Below, one piece after another: positions 1 to 12,322 of a stretch of 64,000 nucleotides of DNA (the stretch's first letter is position 1; each line of letters opens with the position of its first letter). The notes below the pieces were generated by a model, which had not been told where the DNA came from, did no database searches, and saw only the letters and a list, made by a program, of their open reading frames with translations. Source of the DNA: Klebsormidium nitens (Eukaryota > Streptophyta > Klebsormidiophyceae > Klebsormidiales > Klebsormidiaceae). Location: NCBI GenBank assembly GCA_000708835.1, contig DF237079.1, positions 1 through 64,000 of the forward strand, given 5' to 3'. The translations under genes and the position numbers were made by a program.

Positions 1-463
1 TCTATTCGAGGGGCCCACTTGCGTTGTTCACACCAGACGGAGTGCGGGGGCCCAAAGCCCCCGCACTCTTGATTCCTTCGCCAGGAAAGCCTCAAACTCG
101 GAAGGTTTGAGGCCGGGGGTTGCGATCCGCCCAATTCTTGAGCTTGAAGCCGTGGACGTCTTGGATGGTGCCACGTTCTGCGGTGACGACGTAGCTCTGG
201 CTAAGGTAAAGCGCTTCGTTTGCCAGCTGCGCGAACTTGAACTTGAAGATGAGCTACTTGTTTCTTGCCCGCTGTTCTTTCGTTTTGGAAGGCTTCACAC
301 GTTGTTGCGAAAGCGTACTTGCGGTTGGGTCAGCTTTCAACTGGTAATTTACAGCATTGGACGGTGGAGGCTCTTAAAGATCACTGAGCCGGCTGCATCA
401 GCGATCAACGTTCTTTGAAGATCCAGATAGTGTCACCTTCCAACACCGGCTGAGCCACGAGTC
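1..463. other. Upstream region of the SppA gene
   Basis: No convincing coding exon is visible here. The stretch holds a perfect hairpin at 40-68 and presumably the promoter and 5' leader of the downstream protease gene. An open frame at 107-418 starts with TTG, resembles nothing I know and was not called. Confidence 0.5.
39..69. repeat. Perfect GC-rich hairpin
   Basis: The arms at 40-51 and 57-68 are exact inverted copies (GAGTGCGGGGGC and its reverse complement) around a 5-base loop. The role is unknown; it could be an element end or a structured RNA. Confidence 0.7.
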
Positions 464-3400
464 ATGGCGTCATCAGTTGTGCAGCAGTCCTTTGCTATAC
501 GTGCTTTGTCGTCGAGGACTTTGATCCACCGCAGTGTTTCTTCCTCCCGATGTGGCGCATATCGCTCAGTTGTTGTGCTTAACAGCAGTAGCTGGCATGG
601 TATCGAAAGGAGGGGCTTACCAAGAAAGCAGGTGAGTTCCTTTTTGTGAGCAAGCGCTGATCACACTTTCAGCTAGTCCTGGCAGCCCAAATGCTAGCCA
701 CTAGAAGTAAGTTTTCTGTCGGCGCATGCGGTTTTGGAAAGGTGAATCACGAAAGGATGTGAGCAGTTTGGTTCTGAAAGGTCTATCAACTTGGGCGCTT
801 TATGTGGCTTGCATGTGCTTCTACCACCTGTCCGGGCCTTCTCAGAATTGTAGATCTGGCTCTCATCGAACTTTTACGATGAAATTGGCATAGCAAGCTC
901 TCTTGGTAAAACTGGCATGGCTGGCTCATTGTAAGGCAGAGATTCTTTTACTGCCAGTATACTGCAAAGCTCAATTCAGTATGAAGAGTCATGGAGGTGT
1001 GCAACTCTGAGTATGCAACACTCGTCATAGCTACCATAAGTTTCTGCGCTTTATGTTGACTGATTTTCGTCACCCTGTGCGTTTTTCCATGTTCGTGTGG
1101 CCCAATTAGACTGACGCTCTCCACGATTTTCCAGCCGCAGGTGCTCGCACAGTCCACCCTCTCTAGCCCCTTCCTCGGCGAAGCCTCCAGCCTCTACCTC
1201 TCTCGGCAGTCTCCTGCATACCCCTCCGGCCGCCGCACTTTCAGCACCGCCCGTGCCACTGCAGAAACAGAGTATCCCTCTAGCACAAAGTCCCCCTCTG
1301 AAGGCACCGTTTCTGGAAATGAAAACAACGGCGCGGCAGAGGGGAAGCAGGAGATCGTGCGAAAGGAGTATCCGTCCGGGGAGATGGTCTTTGAGGAGAT
1401 CGAGGGGTTCGGGCGGTTCATGCAGAGCGTGCGGATGTTCTTCGCATGGCCGTGGCAGAAGTTCAAGAAGGGCAGTGTGCTTACGATGAATCTCTCAGGC
1501 GCAGTGAGTCATCTGACCTCTCGGCAGTTTTATTGGTGCGGATTCGGACAGATTGCACGAGAAGACTCTGCATGAGGATCGCATACGGAGCAATTGATAT
1601 CAGGGAAGTCTGGAAGTAATTTGATAAGATCTTTATGATGTTGACTTCTCGAGCCAGCAGTGAGAACATGATGAGATGGCCTTGTTTTCAATGACGGAAT
1701 AGGTCGAAATCAGCTTTCAAGTCTTAAGATCGTGGGGCTTGACACTCGAAGGAAGGTTGCTGATTGCCTAACTCCCATCGCGTGATCTAAACAGCTAGAG
1801 GTAGAGGGATTCTACTAAGCGGAGTTTGGATGCGTGTGCTTAGGATACGTATAGTTCTCTGAATTTAGCATTTCTATTTCGCTGCAGCTCCAAGAGCAGC
1901 TTGGCTCCTCCTTTGCGAACACCGTTTCGTTGACTCAAGTCTGCCAGAACCTTCGGAAGGCTGCGCACGACCCGCGTGTCGTTGGTCTCTTTCTGAAAAT
2001 TGAGCCGCTTGGGTGCGGGTGGGGCAAGATCCAGGAGTTGCGGCGGCACATCGAGTACTTCAAGAAGTCAGGTGAGAGATTGTTTTGTACCAGACGTTCC
2101 GTTATGTGAGGGATTGTTTCTTCTACTATATTCTGTTGTGTTCGTGATAGAACGGAACAAACTTCTGCTAGAGGTTTTGAGTCTTTGCAAGGCATACTAG
2201 CGGCTTCGATGTCGGAAGGGATTGACGAGTTCGAGGAACGGTCAAGACAGTTGGTAAACCCCTTTTTGGTAACCAAAAATCCGTATTCTACAGTAAGACT
2301 TGTCACAGGTCCTGATTGCGTTGTCTTTCCTGATTGCGTCGTCCTTTTCCATGAGAAACGATTTCGATCCGTTTAGAATATATCCGTTTTAAAAATTGGT
2401 TTGCGCTTGGATCGATGGTAAACAGCACTTGATGTCCTCAATACTGCTGGTTTTCCTTCTTAAACGTCAATCGCCGTTGTTGGAGTCATTCTCGCTTGAT
2501 TCAAGACTACTCATTCTCCTCTCTTGTCAGCTCTTAATCACACTCAATCCCTCTTTTTGCAGGGAAGTACACGATTGCGTACGTTGAGACTGGCGGCGAG
2601 AAGGAGTACATGTTGGCGTCTGCTTGCAACGAGCTCTATGTGCCCCCAGGCGCTTACCTGTCGCTTCGCGGCCTCTCTGTTTCGGTGAGCGCCGACACCG
2701 CTCCCCTGTTCCATACTGGGGCGCTTGCCAGTCACTGGGCGCAGTGTGCTTTCAGAATCGGGACAAGGGACCCTGCGTCTTCTTTTGTCATCGAGATTAT
2801 CCAAGTTTAGCGACACTTGGTGGCAGTACCGCTCTGACGAACATCGAACGCCGTTCATTTCTCTGCAGGGCTCGTTCCTGGGTGGGGTTCTGGAGAAGGT
2901 GGGAGCGGAGCCGCAAGTGGCATCTTTCCAATGAAAGGAAGCGACGAATCAAACGGTGTGTCTTTTCTGCAGGGCTCGTTCCTGGGTGGGTTCTGGAGAA
3001 GGTGGGCGTGGAGCCGCAGGTGTTACCCATCCATCGAGAAAGGAAGAAATTGTTACCTTCCCAAAATTATGATAATCACCGAACGTCAAATCTCCTCTGC
3101 AGGGCTCGTTCCTGGGTGGGGTTCTGGAGAAGGTGGGCGTGGAGCCGCAGGTGCAGCGCATCGGCAAATATAAGAGCGCAGGCGACCAGCTGGCGCGTAA
3201 GGACATGTCGCCCGAGAACCGCGAGATGCTCACCGCGCTGCTCGACGATCTCTACACCGGCTTCGTGGAGGCTACCGCCGCCGCGCGAGGTGCGCCGCTG
3301 ATCGCACTTCTCGCTTCTTGTGAATGTTATTACTGTTGCGCCTGCTTTCACTTCTAGCTAGTGTTGTGCGTTTTCGTCGTGATTCTCTCGTCAGTGGTTT

Positions 3401-6400
3401 TCCGTCTGTGGTTCTCTTCAATGGATGGTGACTGAACTGCAATTCGGCGGCTGATTACCTCCGTTTACGAGCATGAATGGACGGTCGGAAGGAATCATTG
3501 CTGCAGAAGGTTGAGTCGTCGAGAGGTTCGATTGAGGCGGAAGGTGGAACACCTGTACTTTACATTTCGAAAGTACAACGGGAGTCCGAAATAATCAGAT
3601 GGTCCATAGACAAGAGTCGGAATGTCCAGTTGGTTTATAGAGGAGAGACGGAATCTCGAGATTGGTTCATTGCCTTTATTGGAAGTCACCTTGAGGCGCA
3701 TCTGTGAGACTCAGATTGCTCGCTTTCCTCCGAATACTCCCTTCTAATGCGTTTAGCCAACCCTTAACGTCAGAGTGGAAACAGCAAACGGGACTGTGGC
3801 TGTGCAGGCAAGGAGAAGGCCGAAGTCGAGGCTCTTATCAACGAGGGCGTATACGAAATGGAGGCACTGAAAGCGGGGGGGTGGATTACGGACATTAAGT
3901 ACGCAGACGAGATTGAGGAGGATTTGAAGAAGCGGACGGGGGGCAAGGAGGACAAAGTGTTGGCGGTGGATTACAGGCGGTACTCGAGGGTTAAGGAGAA
4001 AACGCTAGGCCTTACAGGTGGGTTTCCATTACTTGGTTCCGAGGGCGTTGTGAGGTTGCGTGCTTCGCTATGTGGTAGAGGGTTGTGTTGGCCTACCGGC
4101 ATTCGAAGCTTCTGTCCTTATAGATCATTCATTACAGATCATTCTGTGCACTAACCATACCGAAAATTCTGTCCTTATAGATCATTCCGTGCACTAACGT
4201 ATGGGTCGTCATGTTCATCTTTATGGGCCATTCTTGTTTGGTGCAATCCACGTCCGTTGGCATGGATCATGATGGTTGTTTTGAGGGGCTGAACGGTCAG
4301 AAAGTTTCGAGATGTGGCCGTCTTCGGAGTCGTTTTCTGCTGAGGGTGAATGTGGGTGTTATTCTCAAAAAGCTTGGGCCTGGATGCCAGACTCCCTAAA
4401 TTGCCAGTTTTTCAAAAAGTGTAGAAAGATCTGAGGAAGGAGAAAGTGGGTAGCTTCGACATTTTGGTGGGTGCGTCAGGCACCTGCTCGCAGCCTAGTT
4501 TCCAACCGAGTTGTTTTCTCGAACTTGCAGGCCGGGACCGGATAGCAGTCATTCGGGCGGCTGGGGGCATCAGCCGCGGCAAGGGCGGCCGAACGGGGAG
4601 CGGCATTGGCAGCGACGCGCTGATTCAACAGCTGCGGCGAGTGCGGGACAATAAGAGGATAAAGGCGGTCATTCTGCGGATTGATAGCCCCGGTGGAGAT
4701 GCGCTAGCATCCGACCTGTGAGTTGGCTTGACTTGAAGCACCTTCTTGGCATCGGTTTTGTCTGTTCCTCGTCGTTCTTTTGTTTCGGATGTTTTCGCGT
4801 CTGTTAGCTTTTGTCGTGGGGCCTCCAAATGCTTCCCTCTTTTGGTTGTGGGATGTTTTGCGTCTGTTAGCCTGTGTCATGTTTGGAAATTCTTCTCTAA
4901 TTTGTCTGTGTGATGTTTTCGCGTCTGTTAGCCTGTCTCATGCCTCGAAATTCTTCCCTATTCTTCGCTTGTTCACAAGCAAAAGTGATTGCGTCGATCG
5001 TGACACGCATGCGTCGAAAAGGCGTGCCATGCTTCCAATCTCATGCCTCGAAATTCTTCCCTATTCTTCGCTTGTTCACAAGCAAAAGTGATTGCGTCGA
5101 TCGTGACACGCATGCGTCGAAAAGGCGTGCCATGCTTCCAAATGTTTGTCTCCATTCACAAGCAGAAGTGACTGCGCTAAGTCGCAGTACGTGTGCGTCG
5201 AAGGAGTCAGCAGGATTGGATCTCAAGTAGAGAAATCGTTTTTTGCAGCATTTGGATCTGAAGCAGAAAACTCGTTTGTTGCAGCATGTGGCGGGAGTTG
5301 CAGATGGTCGCGAAAGAGAAGCCGGTCATTGCTTCTATGGTCGACGTGGCAGCCTCCGGGGGCTACTACATGGCCATGGGTACGGACACAATTGTCGCGG
5401 AGGACTTGACGATTACCGGGTCCATCGGCGTTGTTACCGGTACGTTCATCTTCCATTGTGTTCTAGATCGACCCTGCGGCGCTATCGTTGCTGAAATACT
5501 CATGTTGCAAAGGTGCGCGAGTGTTGTATTGGAAGGTTTTACGGAGTGCAGACACTTTACGAAGTCATGCGGCAGTCCACTTTGGAGAGGGAGTCTTACC
5601 CAAACGCAAAAGAAGCCGTTGCTTTGTCAAGAATGTCAGGAGAGGGCTTGCTCTTTCGTTCCAAGAATGTCAATGTTGAAGTTTAAACAAGACAAAGAAA
5701 CGTGCTCTGCGCTTTCTAAAAGGACGCTTCGTTAGTGCTGCTGCCGAGACACCCTTGTCTTTTTGTTTGGTCTTCCACGCTTTCCGTTGTGATCTTAAAA
5801 GCAAGATTATGAGAGGCTGTTGAACACGCGGCTGAGAACCGATGCTACCCAGTTTCCAACAGCTCTGCTCCACAATATGTATCGAGTGGCCTGACACCGC
5901 CTTGCTGCCTCAATATGCAGGCAAATTCAGCCTAGCCGAGCTGTACAAGCGCGCCGGATTTTCGAAGGAGATTATCTCGAGGGGAAAGTTCGCGGAACTG
6001 AACGCAGACAACCGGTCGTTCACCGAAGAGGAGGAGGACTACTTCGCCAAAAGTGCGATGCACGCATACAAAACGTTCCGGGACAAGGCCGCGCTCTCGC
6101 GCAAGATGTCGGTGCGTGCCGGTCGCCGCCTCCGCTGTCGTCAGCTGCTGACGTCACATGTCTTGCTGACTGGGTACTAGAAGTTTGCATGTTCAAGGAT
6201 TTTGTATGTTGAAGACCTGTGCGCTGGGGAACTTCGCGCTAACCCGGGCTTGAGACGGGGGTTAGCCAGCTCCCAGGACTGCTCGGTTTGCCTAACCCGA
6301 CCGGGCTGTCCAGGTTGAGAGGCGGTTCCCGCCGGATTTGTGCACCGTCTCTTACAGGGGGTTTTTTCGTTTGTTGTTCGCATTAATTGTCCGCTCTGGT

Positions 6401-7332
6401 AGGCCTTTCCTGCCAAACCGTTTTCCTCCGAGTAGCATTGTGTCTGTCTTTTGGCAACTTGCGAGCTTCGAATGCATCTTCGCCGTCTTCTCGTCCCGCG
6501 AACTCGTCAGCTTGTTTCGACGGTCTGAGTCGGTCTCCTGCCTTTAATGTTTGTATCTTCGTCGTCGTTTTTCCTTTTGCGTTGTCTTTCCAAGGGTCGT
6601 CTGCGCCCTGCAATCGTCCACGATATGCGGTTCCTCTGAGTTCTGGACGAGGCCTGCCCGCGCCAATGACAGACTGGTCTTTTGTTAGAACAACTTTCTT
6701 GGCTTCGTTCTCGGATTGTCGTGGCGTCTTTGAGAGCCTTAACCGCAGTCGATATGATAATTCATCCATCCGAACTTCCTTCGCTGTCCTTAAAAAGTCA
6801 TCGGTTTTTGGAAAAGAGACGAGTCTGGTAGCTTCGGAAGAGACGGGAACGGCGCCAAGTCAAGGAAACGTTCTGGAGCAGATTTTGACGTCCAATCCAT
6901 GTGATGCAGATCGAGCAACTAGAGGAGGTGGCTCAGGGCCGGGTCTGGACCGGGAAGCAAGCGCTCGAGAAGGGCCTAGTCGACGTGCTCGGTGGATTCT
7001 CCCAAGCACTCGCGATCGCAAAAGAGAGGGCAGGCATTCCGCTCAACCAAAACGTTACGCTCATCGAGTTCTCGCGACAAACGCCGTCCCTAGGCGCGTT
7101 GCTATCCAGCGGGGTAGGCGGAAGTGCGCAACTAGAAAGTTTGGCGTCTTTGGTGGAAGTGGGTAGAGAGAAGTTGTTGTCTAGCGCGCCGCAGTATAAA
7201 ATGGAAGCTTTCGAGTTGGGCGACTCGGGTTTGGGAGCACGGGAAATGGGTTCGGACTTGGAAGAGGGGGCGGGGGCACTCCTGGCGCTGTTGCCGGAGT
7301 TTCTAGAAGACGTAACGAACAGTAGGGAATGA
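464..7332 (+). CDS. SPPA: Signal peptide peptidase A (protease IV), plastid-type, 10 exons
   Basis: Serine protease of family S49 with a Ser/Lys dyad. In plants the homologue is a light-induced thylakoid protease. Coding exons: 464-631, 1141-1503, 1888-2071, 2563-2684, 3103-3289, 3808-4017, 4531-4717, 5285-5439, 5921-6111, 6910-7332. The phases join without a stop and give 729 residues, close to the plant SPPA length. The N-terminus is Ser/Arg-rich, as expected for a transit peptide. The general-base lysine is in GKYKSAGDQL (about K303) and the nucleophile is in DVAASGGYY (about S498), with IDSPGGDALASDL before it, so both SppA halves and both catalytic residues are present. The start is the first ATG, with exon 1 ending in phase 0. 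Two partial copies of the exon 5 start lie in intron 4. The intron 1 acceptor could be 6 bases earlier. Confidence 0.93.
2869..3021 (+). repeat. Two decoy copies of the SppA exon 5 start
   Basis: Copies at 2869-2920 and 2973-3021 repeat the first ~50 coding bases of exon 5 (3103 onward), each preceded by its own CTGCAG acceptor and some homologous intron. The second has lost one G and so shifts frame. Neither continues into the rest of the exon. They look like recent tandem duplications of an intron/exon junction. Confidence 0.9.
4109..4198 (+). repeat. Short tandem repeat in SppA intron 6
   Basis: The string TTCTGTCCTTATAGATCATT occurs at about 4110 and again at about 4167. Both copies are followed by a GTGCACTAAC segment. 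It is noncoding. Confidence 0.7.
4788..5141 (+). repeat. Nested tandem repeats in SppA intron 7
   Basis: Three ~62-bp units begin GATGTTTT at 4788, 4852 and 4912. They run into two near-identical 103-bp units at 4936-5038 and 5039-5141, with a decayed third unit after that. It is an intronic minisatellite. Confidence 0.85.
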
Positions 7333-8420
7333 TTGGAGGGTTAAATTAGAGGTTAGGATTCAACAGCACGGCGCACTTGCATTGTACAGTTTTAATGTTG
7401 CAAGATGCCGGTAGTTTAGCCATCTACAGCTATTGATAATGACGTGTTCATCAATCAAAGATATTCAAATCGCTCAGCTCGGATTCTGGAGATGTGAGTT
7501 CAATTGCTGAGCGGAATGACAACAATTGATGCGCACGCGTCGAAATCATTCGAGCATCCCGTGGCGCAGTTGGCGTTCATGCATATGGAGTCTGGAGGTG
7601 GCAAGCTTTTCTCGTCCCAAGCAATTGTTTGTGCTGGCTTTCAAGTAGGGGGTCGATCTTGGCTGCATCGTTTTGCGGAGGATCTGCTTGTCGTGAGCTG
7701 TCGAGTGTGGCCACGCGCTACTCTTTGCCTTTGAACACGTGAGTGAGTCCAAGGCCCTGGGACTCTGTCATGATCGATACGTGGGCTGGCCGGATGATCA
7801 ATATCGCCCGGTGGGCACCGTCCAAGCGGCCGGCGAAGGTCGCGTGCCCGCTCATGCATCGATCACATCGATGGAACAGAGCCTTCTAAATTTGGATTCG
7901 ACGCGGCGGCCGCGCGGTTCAGGCCCGCACAATAAGCAATTAGGTAATACCGTGTTACACTGAAGTTCCTTCGATATTGGGCCCCCCTCGTTGAGCGTAG
8001 CGTAGATTGATGCCAAACAAGCAGTGATGGTCATGATATTAGAGCGTGCCAGCAAGCCCTCCTGTCCTCCTGTCATTTATTGAACATAATGTTCCATTCG
8101 AACAATTACATCGGCGCCAACTTTTTCATCAAGAGCCTGAGGGTCCTGCTGATCGGGTCTGCAGAATTATGAGGTTCGATTTCGTACAGACGTACTTTGT
8201 GCAATCACCTTATTAGGTGCACGGCGACCTATGATGTGCATGCGTGCGGCCACGGCGGTGCTGAAATACCGCAGCCAAGTGATTTGAAGAGCTACCCAAT
8301 GCGCGCGCCACAAATCATTCTGAACTACCATCGAAACGGGGCATCTGCAGGCTGAATGAATGACAACAAATATCAGAGTCATCATGCAGTCCTGTTCTTG
8401 CATGGAGTTCCAGTGTAAGC
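7333..8420. other. Convergent intergenic region
   Basis: This region lies between the 3' ends of the SppA and sulfotransferase genes. I see no exon-like reading frame with splice sites and no family match. It presumably holds both 3' UTRs. Confidence 0.5.
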
Positions 8421-11180
8421 TCAAGGTTTATAGACTCGAGATTTCGACAGTCCAAACCCATAGTCTCCCTTATATTCTACCTTCGCATTCTCGCCCCATT
8501 GTTTCAGCCTCGCTACTGAAACGTCGTGTAATGTGCGTGCCTTGTCGTACAGCAAAACGTCCCACTTATTCAGTTCCATCAACTTTGCCGTAGTGGCTTC
8601 CGACAACTTGGACCGCACGACCATCCCCGCGCTCTCGTCTAATATGGTCGGGTTGGATTGGGTGCCATTTGTCAAAGGGGCCACCGTCGTTCTCATATGG
8701 AACAAGTTCGAAAGGAGGGGGGCCAAGGGCTCGACCTCCGATATGAGTTCCGAGACAAATACGAGCGCGAAGTTTTGCAGGTTGCGTAAGGCACATTGGT
8801 AATGCTCCTGGGTCATTTCAGTAAGCAGCTCAAGTGGGGTGTCCTCCGAAAGCCGCTCTTCGGAGAGATCGGAGACCAACCCTGTTCCCTGGTTGCACAA
8901 GACCCGCGTCATGTGGTTGCTCTTTTGGAAGCCGCCAACCGGAAAGTCTGCGTCTCGGACAAAGTCTTCAAACGCACTTTCCCCAACCGGTGGCGCCAGC
9001 TTTCCCGTTTGGATGCTCCAGTTCCACCAGCTGACGACCCGGTGGACCGGGTGCCGGAGCGTGGTGACGTAAGCGAAGGTGCCCCGATGGCCGATTGAGT
9101 GGATCCCATAAGAGAAGTGGCCGCTGACAAGCCGCGAGCTTTGAAACGCGCGCCGCAAACGGGCTTGGATTGGGGTTGGCAGGCGGTTCCAGCTTTCCTC
9201 GTAGGTATACGAGAAGATCCAAGGTATACAGTCTAGACTTTCCCATGCGGGGCTGCAAGGAAGAGAAGCAGAAAGTTAGCAAAATCAGAGCGCGTCCAGT
9301 GGGCCCGAGTCACACTCTGTGACTCTGAAGGTTTTTAGAACGTTTCCGCTTCTTTGCCCGCAAACGGGTTATGAAGCCCCACGGTTTTGGTTCCCCAGGA
9401 ATTCCAAGACATGCGGGCAGAATCATGTCAGAGTCGGAGCGCTTGATCATGATTTCGGGGGGATTTCCTGCTGGCTAAGGCTCAATTTACCAACGGAGAG
9501 CTTATATAATAAGGGCGCGGACACATGTGTTATTTTTCAATTGCGTGCCCATTCGTGTGCACCTGATGAAATTCGAGGTTCCTCCGTTTCAGCAATAGCT
9601 CAGACGTTCACTGGGCGCTGTACGGCTATACAGTCAATCATGGTTGGAAGAGAAAAAGGTTTCTGGACACAGATGACAACAGATGCATCATGAAAGTGCA
9701 TCGTCATAAGCAAGGACCACGAAAACTTTGAATCTGTGTATGGGGTTTGCAAATACTTCGGAGCAGAAGGCTCTTGAAAGTTGTTAGATGTCTGACTGCG
9801 AAGCCCCCAAAAACAAGTACTCATGCGAGTTGCGACGACCCCGGCCCTTATTGGTATGTGCCTAGTAAGCAGATGTAACAGAATTTAGGCTGCGGGACAG
9901 AGTTAAGCGGCTGCTTCAAGTTTGCTATCATCCATCCGTTCTCTACTAGAACGGTTTTACTGACTGAGGTCGTACGTCTACCACAACGTCTACCGCGACG
10001 ACCGTTCGGTTGGAAAAGAACACTATCAGACTTCCGGTACAACCAAAAGACACACTCAATCGCGTTCAGAAAGCAATGGATTTTTGCGACCAACTCACTC
10101 ATCCCAAGCCGTCAGACCTCCGCAAGTCTCCGGGTCATACTCGGCGTAATGCAAGAGAGCGAACAGCTGGTTGCACCGCTCCCCTTCCACGTCCTCGAGC
10201 ACCCGCATGTTGGGCTGGCACTCGTCCATGTCCTTGTGCGTCGAGAACATGACGTCGAGAGCGCTGCTGGCGGCTTTCTGAATTCTCAACAGGAAAACAG
10301 TCGCGCGGCCCGCGACAAACTCCTCGTGCAAAGGCTCCAGAGGAAGCAGGTTCACTCTGCAAAGTGACAAGACGTTCATTCCGAAAACAAGACGGTCATT
10401 ACGAGCTACCATAAACGGGTCAAACAGCCCGCCTGGCTCGAAGGTTTTTGTTCCTCAATGGGCACTTCTCACCAGAGTTTTGCTGTTGAGATTTGTGCGA
10501 CTGTGACTGGCGCAACTGGGAAGATGTATCACTTGATGAATACTGGAATGCTGTACGTTGGAGACCCTTTAGCTCAACCACACCTGGCCAGTTCTCGGCT
10601 GCCAGCTACACGACGGAGTCGGGAACGGAACTTTCACTGCACGAATTTAATGCGCAGTACTTTGTCAGCACCGCTGCGGCCGAAAGCATAGGCACAGCGG
10701 AATCCTTGCTTCTCTGCATGCAGAAGAATTCATGATCTTCCAAAGACAACCTGATGCCCGGCCCAGCTTATGGTATGTAGCTTCTGTGTTGTCTGTACCG
10801 AGAATCGAAGACAAAAAGGCCGGAGGGGGCAGGCAGGCATGACTATTTCGACGATAATTGCCGAGGTGCCTGGGCACTCACTCTGAAGTCTGTCGCTCAT
10901 CCTTGGAAAGCGCTAAGGCTTCTCTGCCGTCAAGGTGCTTCCAAATATCGGTATGATTGTCCCCAAACCCCTTGGCCACTAGGGTATCTGACTTCCCATC
11001 CGTTCCGCTCAGTATGAAAGGGTGGTCCAGGCTGCTCACACTCATCCAGGTCGCCCAGTATGCGGCTCCTAGGCCTTGTAAGAGGAACGAGCAGGCCGCC
11101 CAGCCGAAAAGAATAATCACTAAGCAGTTCCGGCGACTAGCCGATAGCTGGGGGAACTTGAAAGTCGGGCGGAATTCCAT
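8421..11180 (-). CDS. Golgi-type sulfotransferase family protein, 3 exons
   Basis: Predicted to transfer sulfate from PAPS to a glycan. Exons in transcript order: 11180-10882, 10356-10099, 9252-8421 (462 residues, all GT-AG). Residues 19-40 are a single hydrophobic segment close to the N-terminus, the signal-anchor layout of type II Golgi enzymes. The 5'-phosphosulfate loop is FLLRIQKAASSAL (about 121-133) and the 3'-phosphate site is LRHPVHRVVS (about 251-260). These are the hallmarks of the carbohydrate sulfotransferase superfamily (heparan 2-O-sulfotransferase and galactose sulfotransferase types). The start is the ATG at 11180, just before the membrane anchor; codons upstream are open but carry no ATG. 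The acceptor glycan cannot be told from sequence. The gene is divergent from the glycosyltransferase-like gene at 12323. Confidence 0.82.
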
Positions 11181-12322
11181 TTGGAAGCGCTTCGACCGGT
11201 GCTTAGTTGCAGGATGAAGAAGGCCGCCGAAAGTCTGAGAATCTTCCTCAGTGCGTGCGTGCAAATCTCTAGCTGCTGGTCTATCAATCCAAATTGAGAG
11301 ATGAAACGGCGCGTCAAGATTATGGCAAATGGGGGAAAGGAACGATGGTAATTCAAGTTTGAAGCCGAGAGAAGAATTAGAGTCGGTCCAAAGGCCGCTT
11401 GACGTTAACAGTCAGTACTAGCGCTGTTGTGGCCGAGGAAAAAGCAGAGAAGTGAGCGTAACTGGTGCACAGTTCCCACAAGTCCGCAGCTCGTTTCCAG
11501 ATCAACAGGGTTGATCGACCAGATGCGCACTTCTCTCAGTTTTGCAATTTTCCTTTCATGTGGATTTTGGAGACGCTGCGAGGGACCACTTTCAACAACT
11601 GGCCATGGAGAGTGCCAGGCGGAGTCCCTTGAATCTAACGCATACACATAATAGTCGTGATGTGACAGGAAGTGCTCCTCGAAGTAAACATTTTCTTCAC
11701 AGATTCCAACTTCACACGGTAGGCTCAGCATCTATGCCAGTTTTATGGTATGGTACTTGGGGAAGTTCGACCGCTCCGGGTTATCCGTGGATGCGTCACG
11801 GCGGTCACATCACAACCACGAAAGGCAAGGTATAAGCAATGCATGATGAGACTACTCGGGGCGCCACACACAGCCTTGCATCACATGACAAGACTATTTG
11901 CGCACTGCTTATACCCATCGCTTGCAATTTCCTTTGACAGGCCGAGGCTGACGCGTTTCCGTGCGTCAACTACCACCATACTGCTCAGTCTGCCCGTTTC
12001 CGCCACTGTGCTGAGACCGGCTAGGTATGATTGGTTGCAGCGCTGTCTTGGCTGGACGCTGACGTCAAGTGGCTCGCGGTCCGCAAAACGTTGGGCTGCT
12101 GTCTTTTGTGACGTGACGGCGCCCTCCAGGACTGAAGAGAGGGGCTGCTAGGACCTCAAAAGTCCGTCCACTCCTGCGCGTGCCAGAGCACGAAAGTCAG
12201 AAGCTATATCAGGCTGTGTCTCCTCGGCAAAGCAAAGCGACAAGCTGAACGATAGTTAGACGAATTCATGCAGGCTTGACAGCCTTTCCCTCAACGTGCT
12301 GAGATCGGATTGCTTTCGAGTC
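11181..12322. other. Divergent promoter region, sulfotransferase / glycosyltransferase
   Basis: About 1.1 kb separate the two divergent start codons. A TGACGTCA palindrome (bZIP/CRE-like) sits at 12060-12067 and more TGACG cores follow. The open frame on the minus strand at 11405-11731 has no recognisable family or splice context. No gene is called. Confidence 0.45.

Noticed and set aside
6387-7166. 259-codon open frame on the plus strand over SppA intron 9 and exon 10
   Set aside because: It reads the last SppA exon in the wrong frame and otherwise covers intron sequence. The SppA frame is clearly the conserved one.
11405-11731. 108-codon open frame on the minus strand upstream of the sulfotransferase
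   Set aside because: No similarity to any family, no link in phase to the sulfotransferase exons, and the sulfotransferase already has a membrane-anchor N-terminus.
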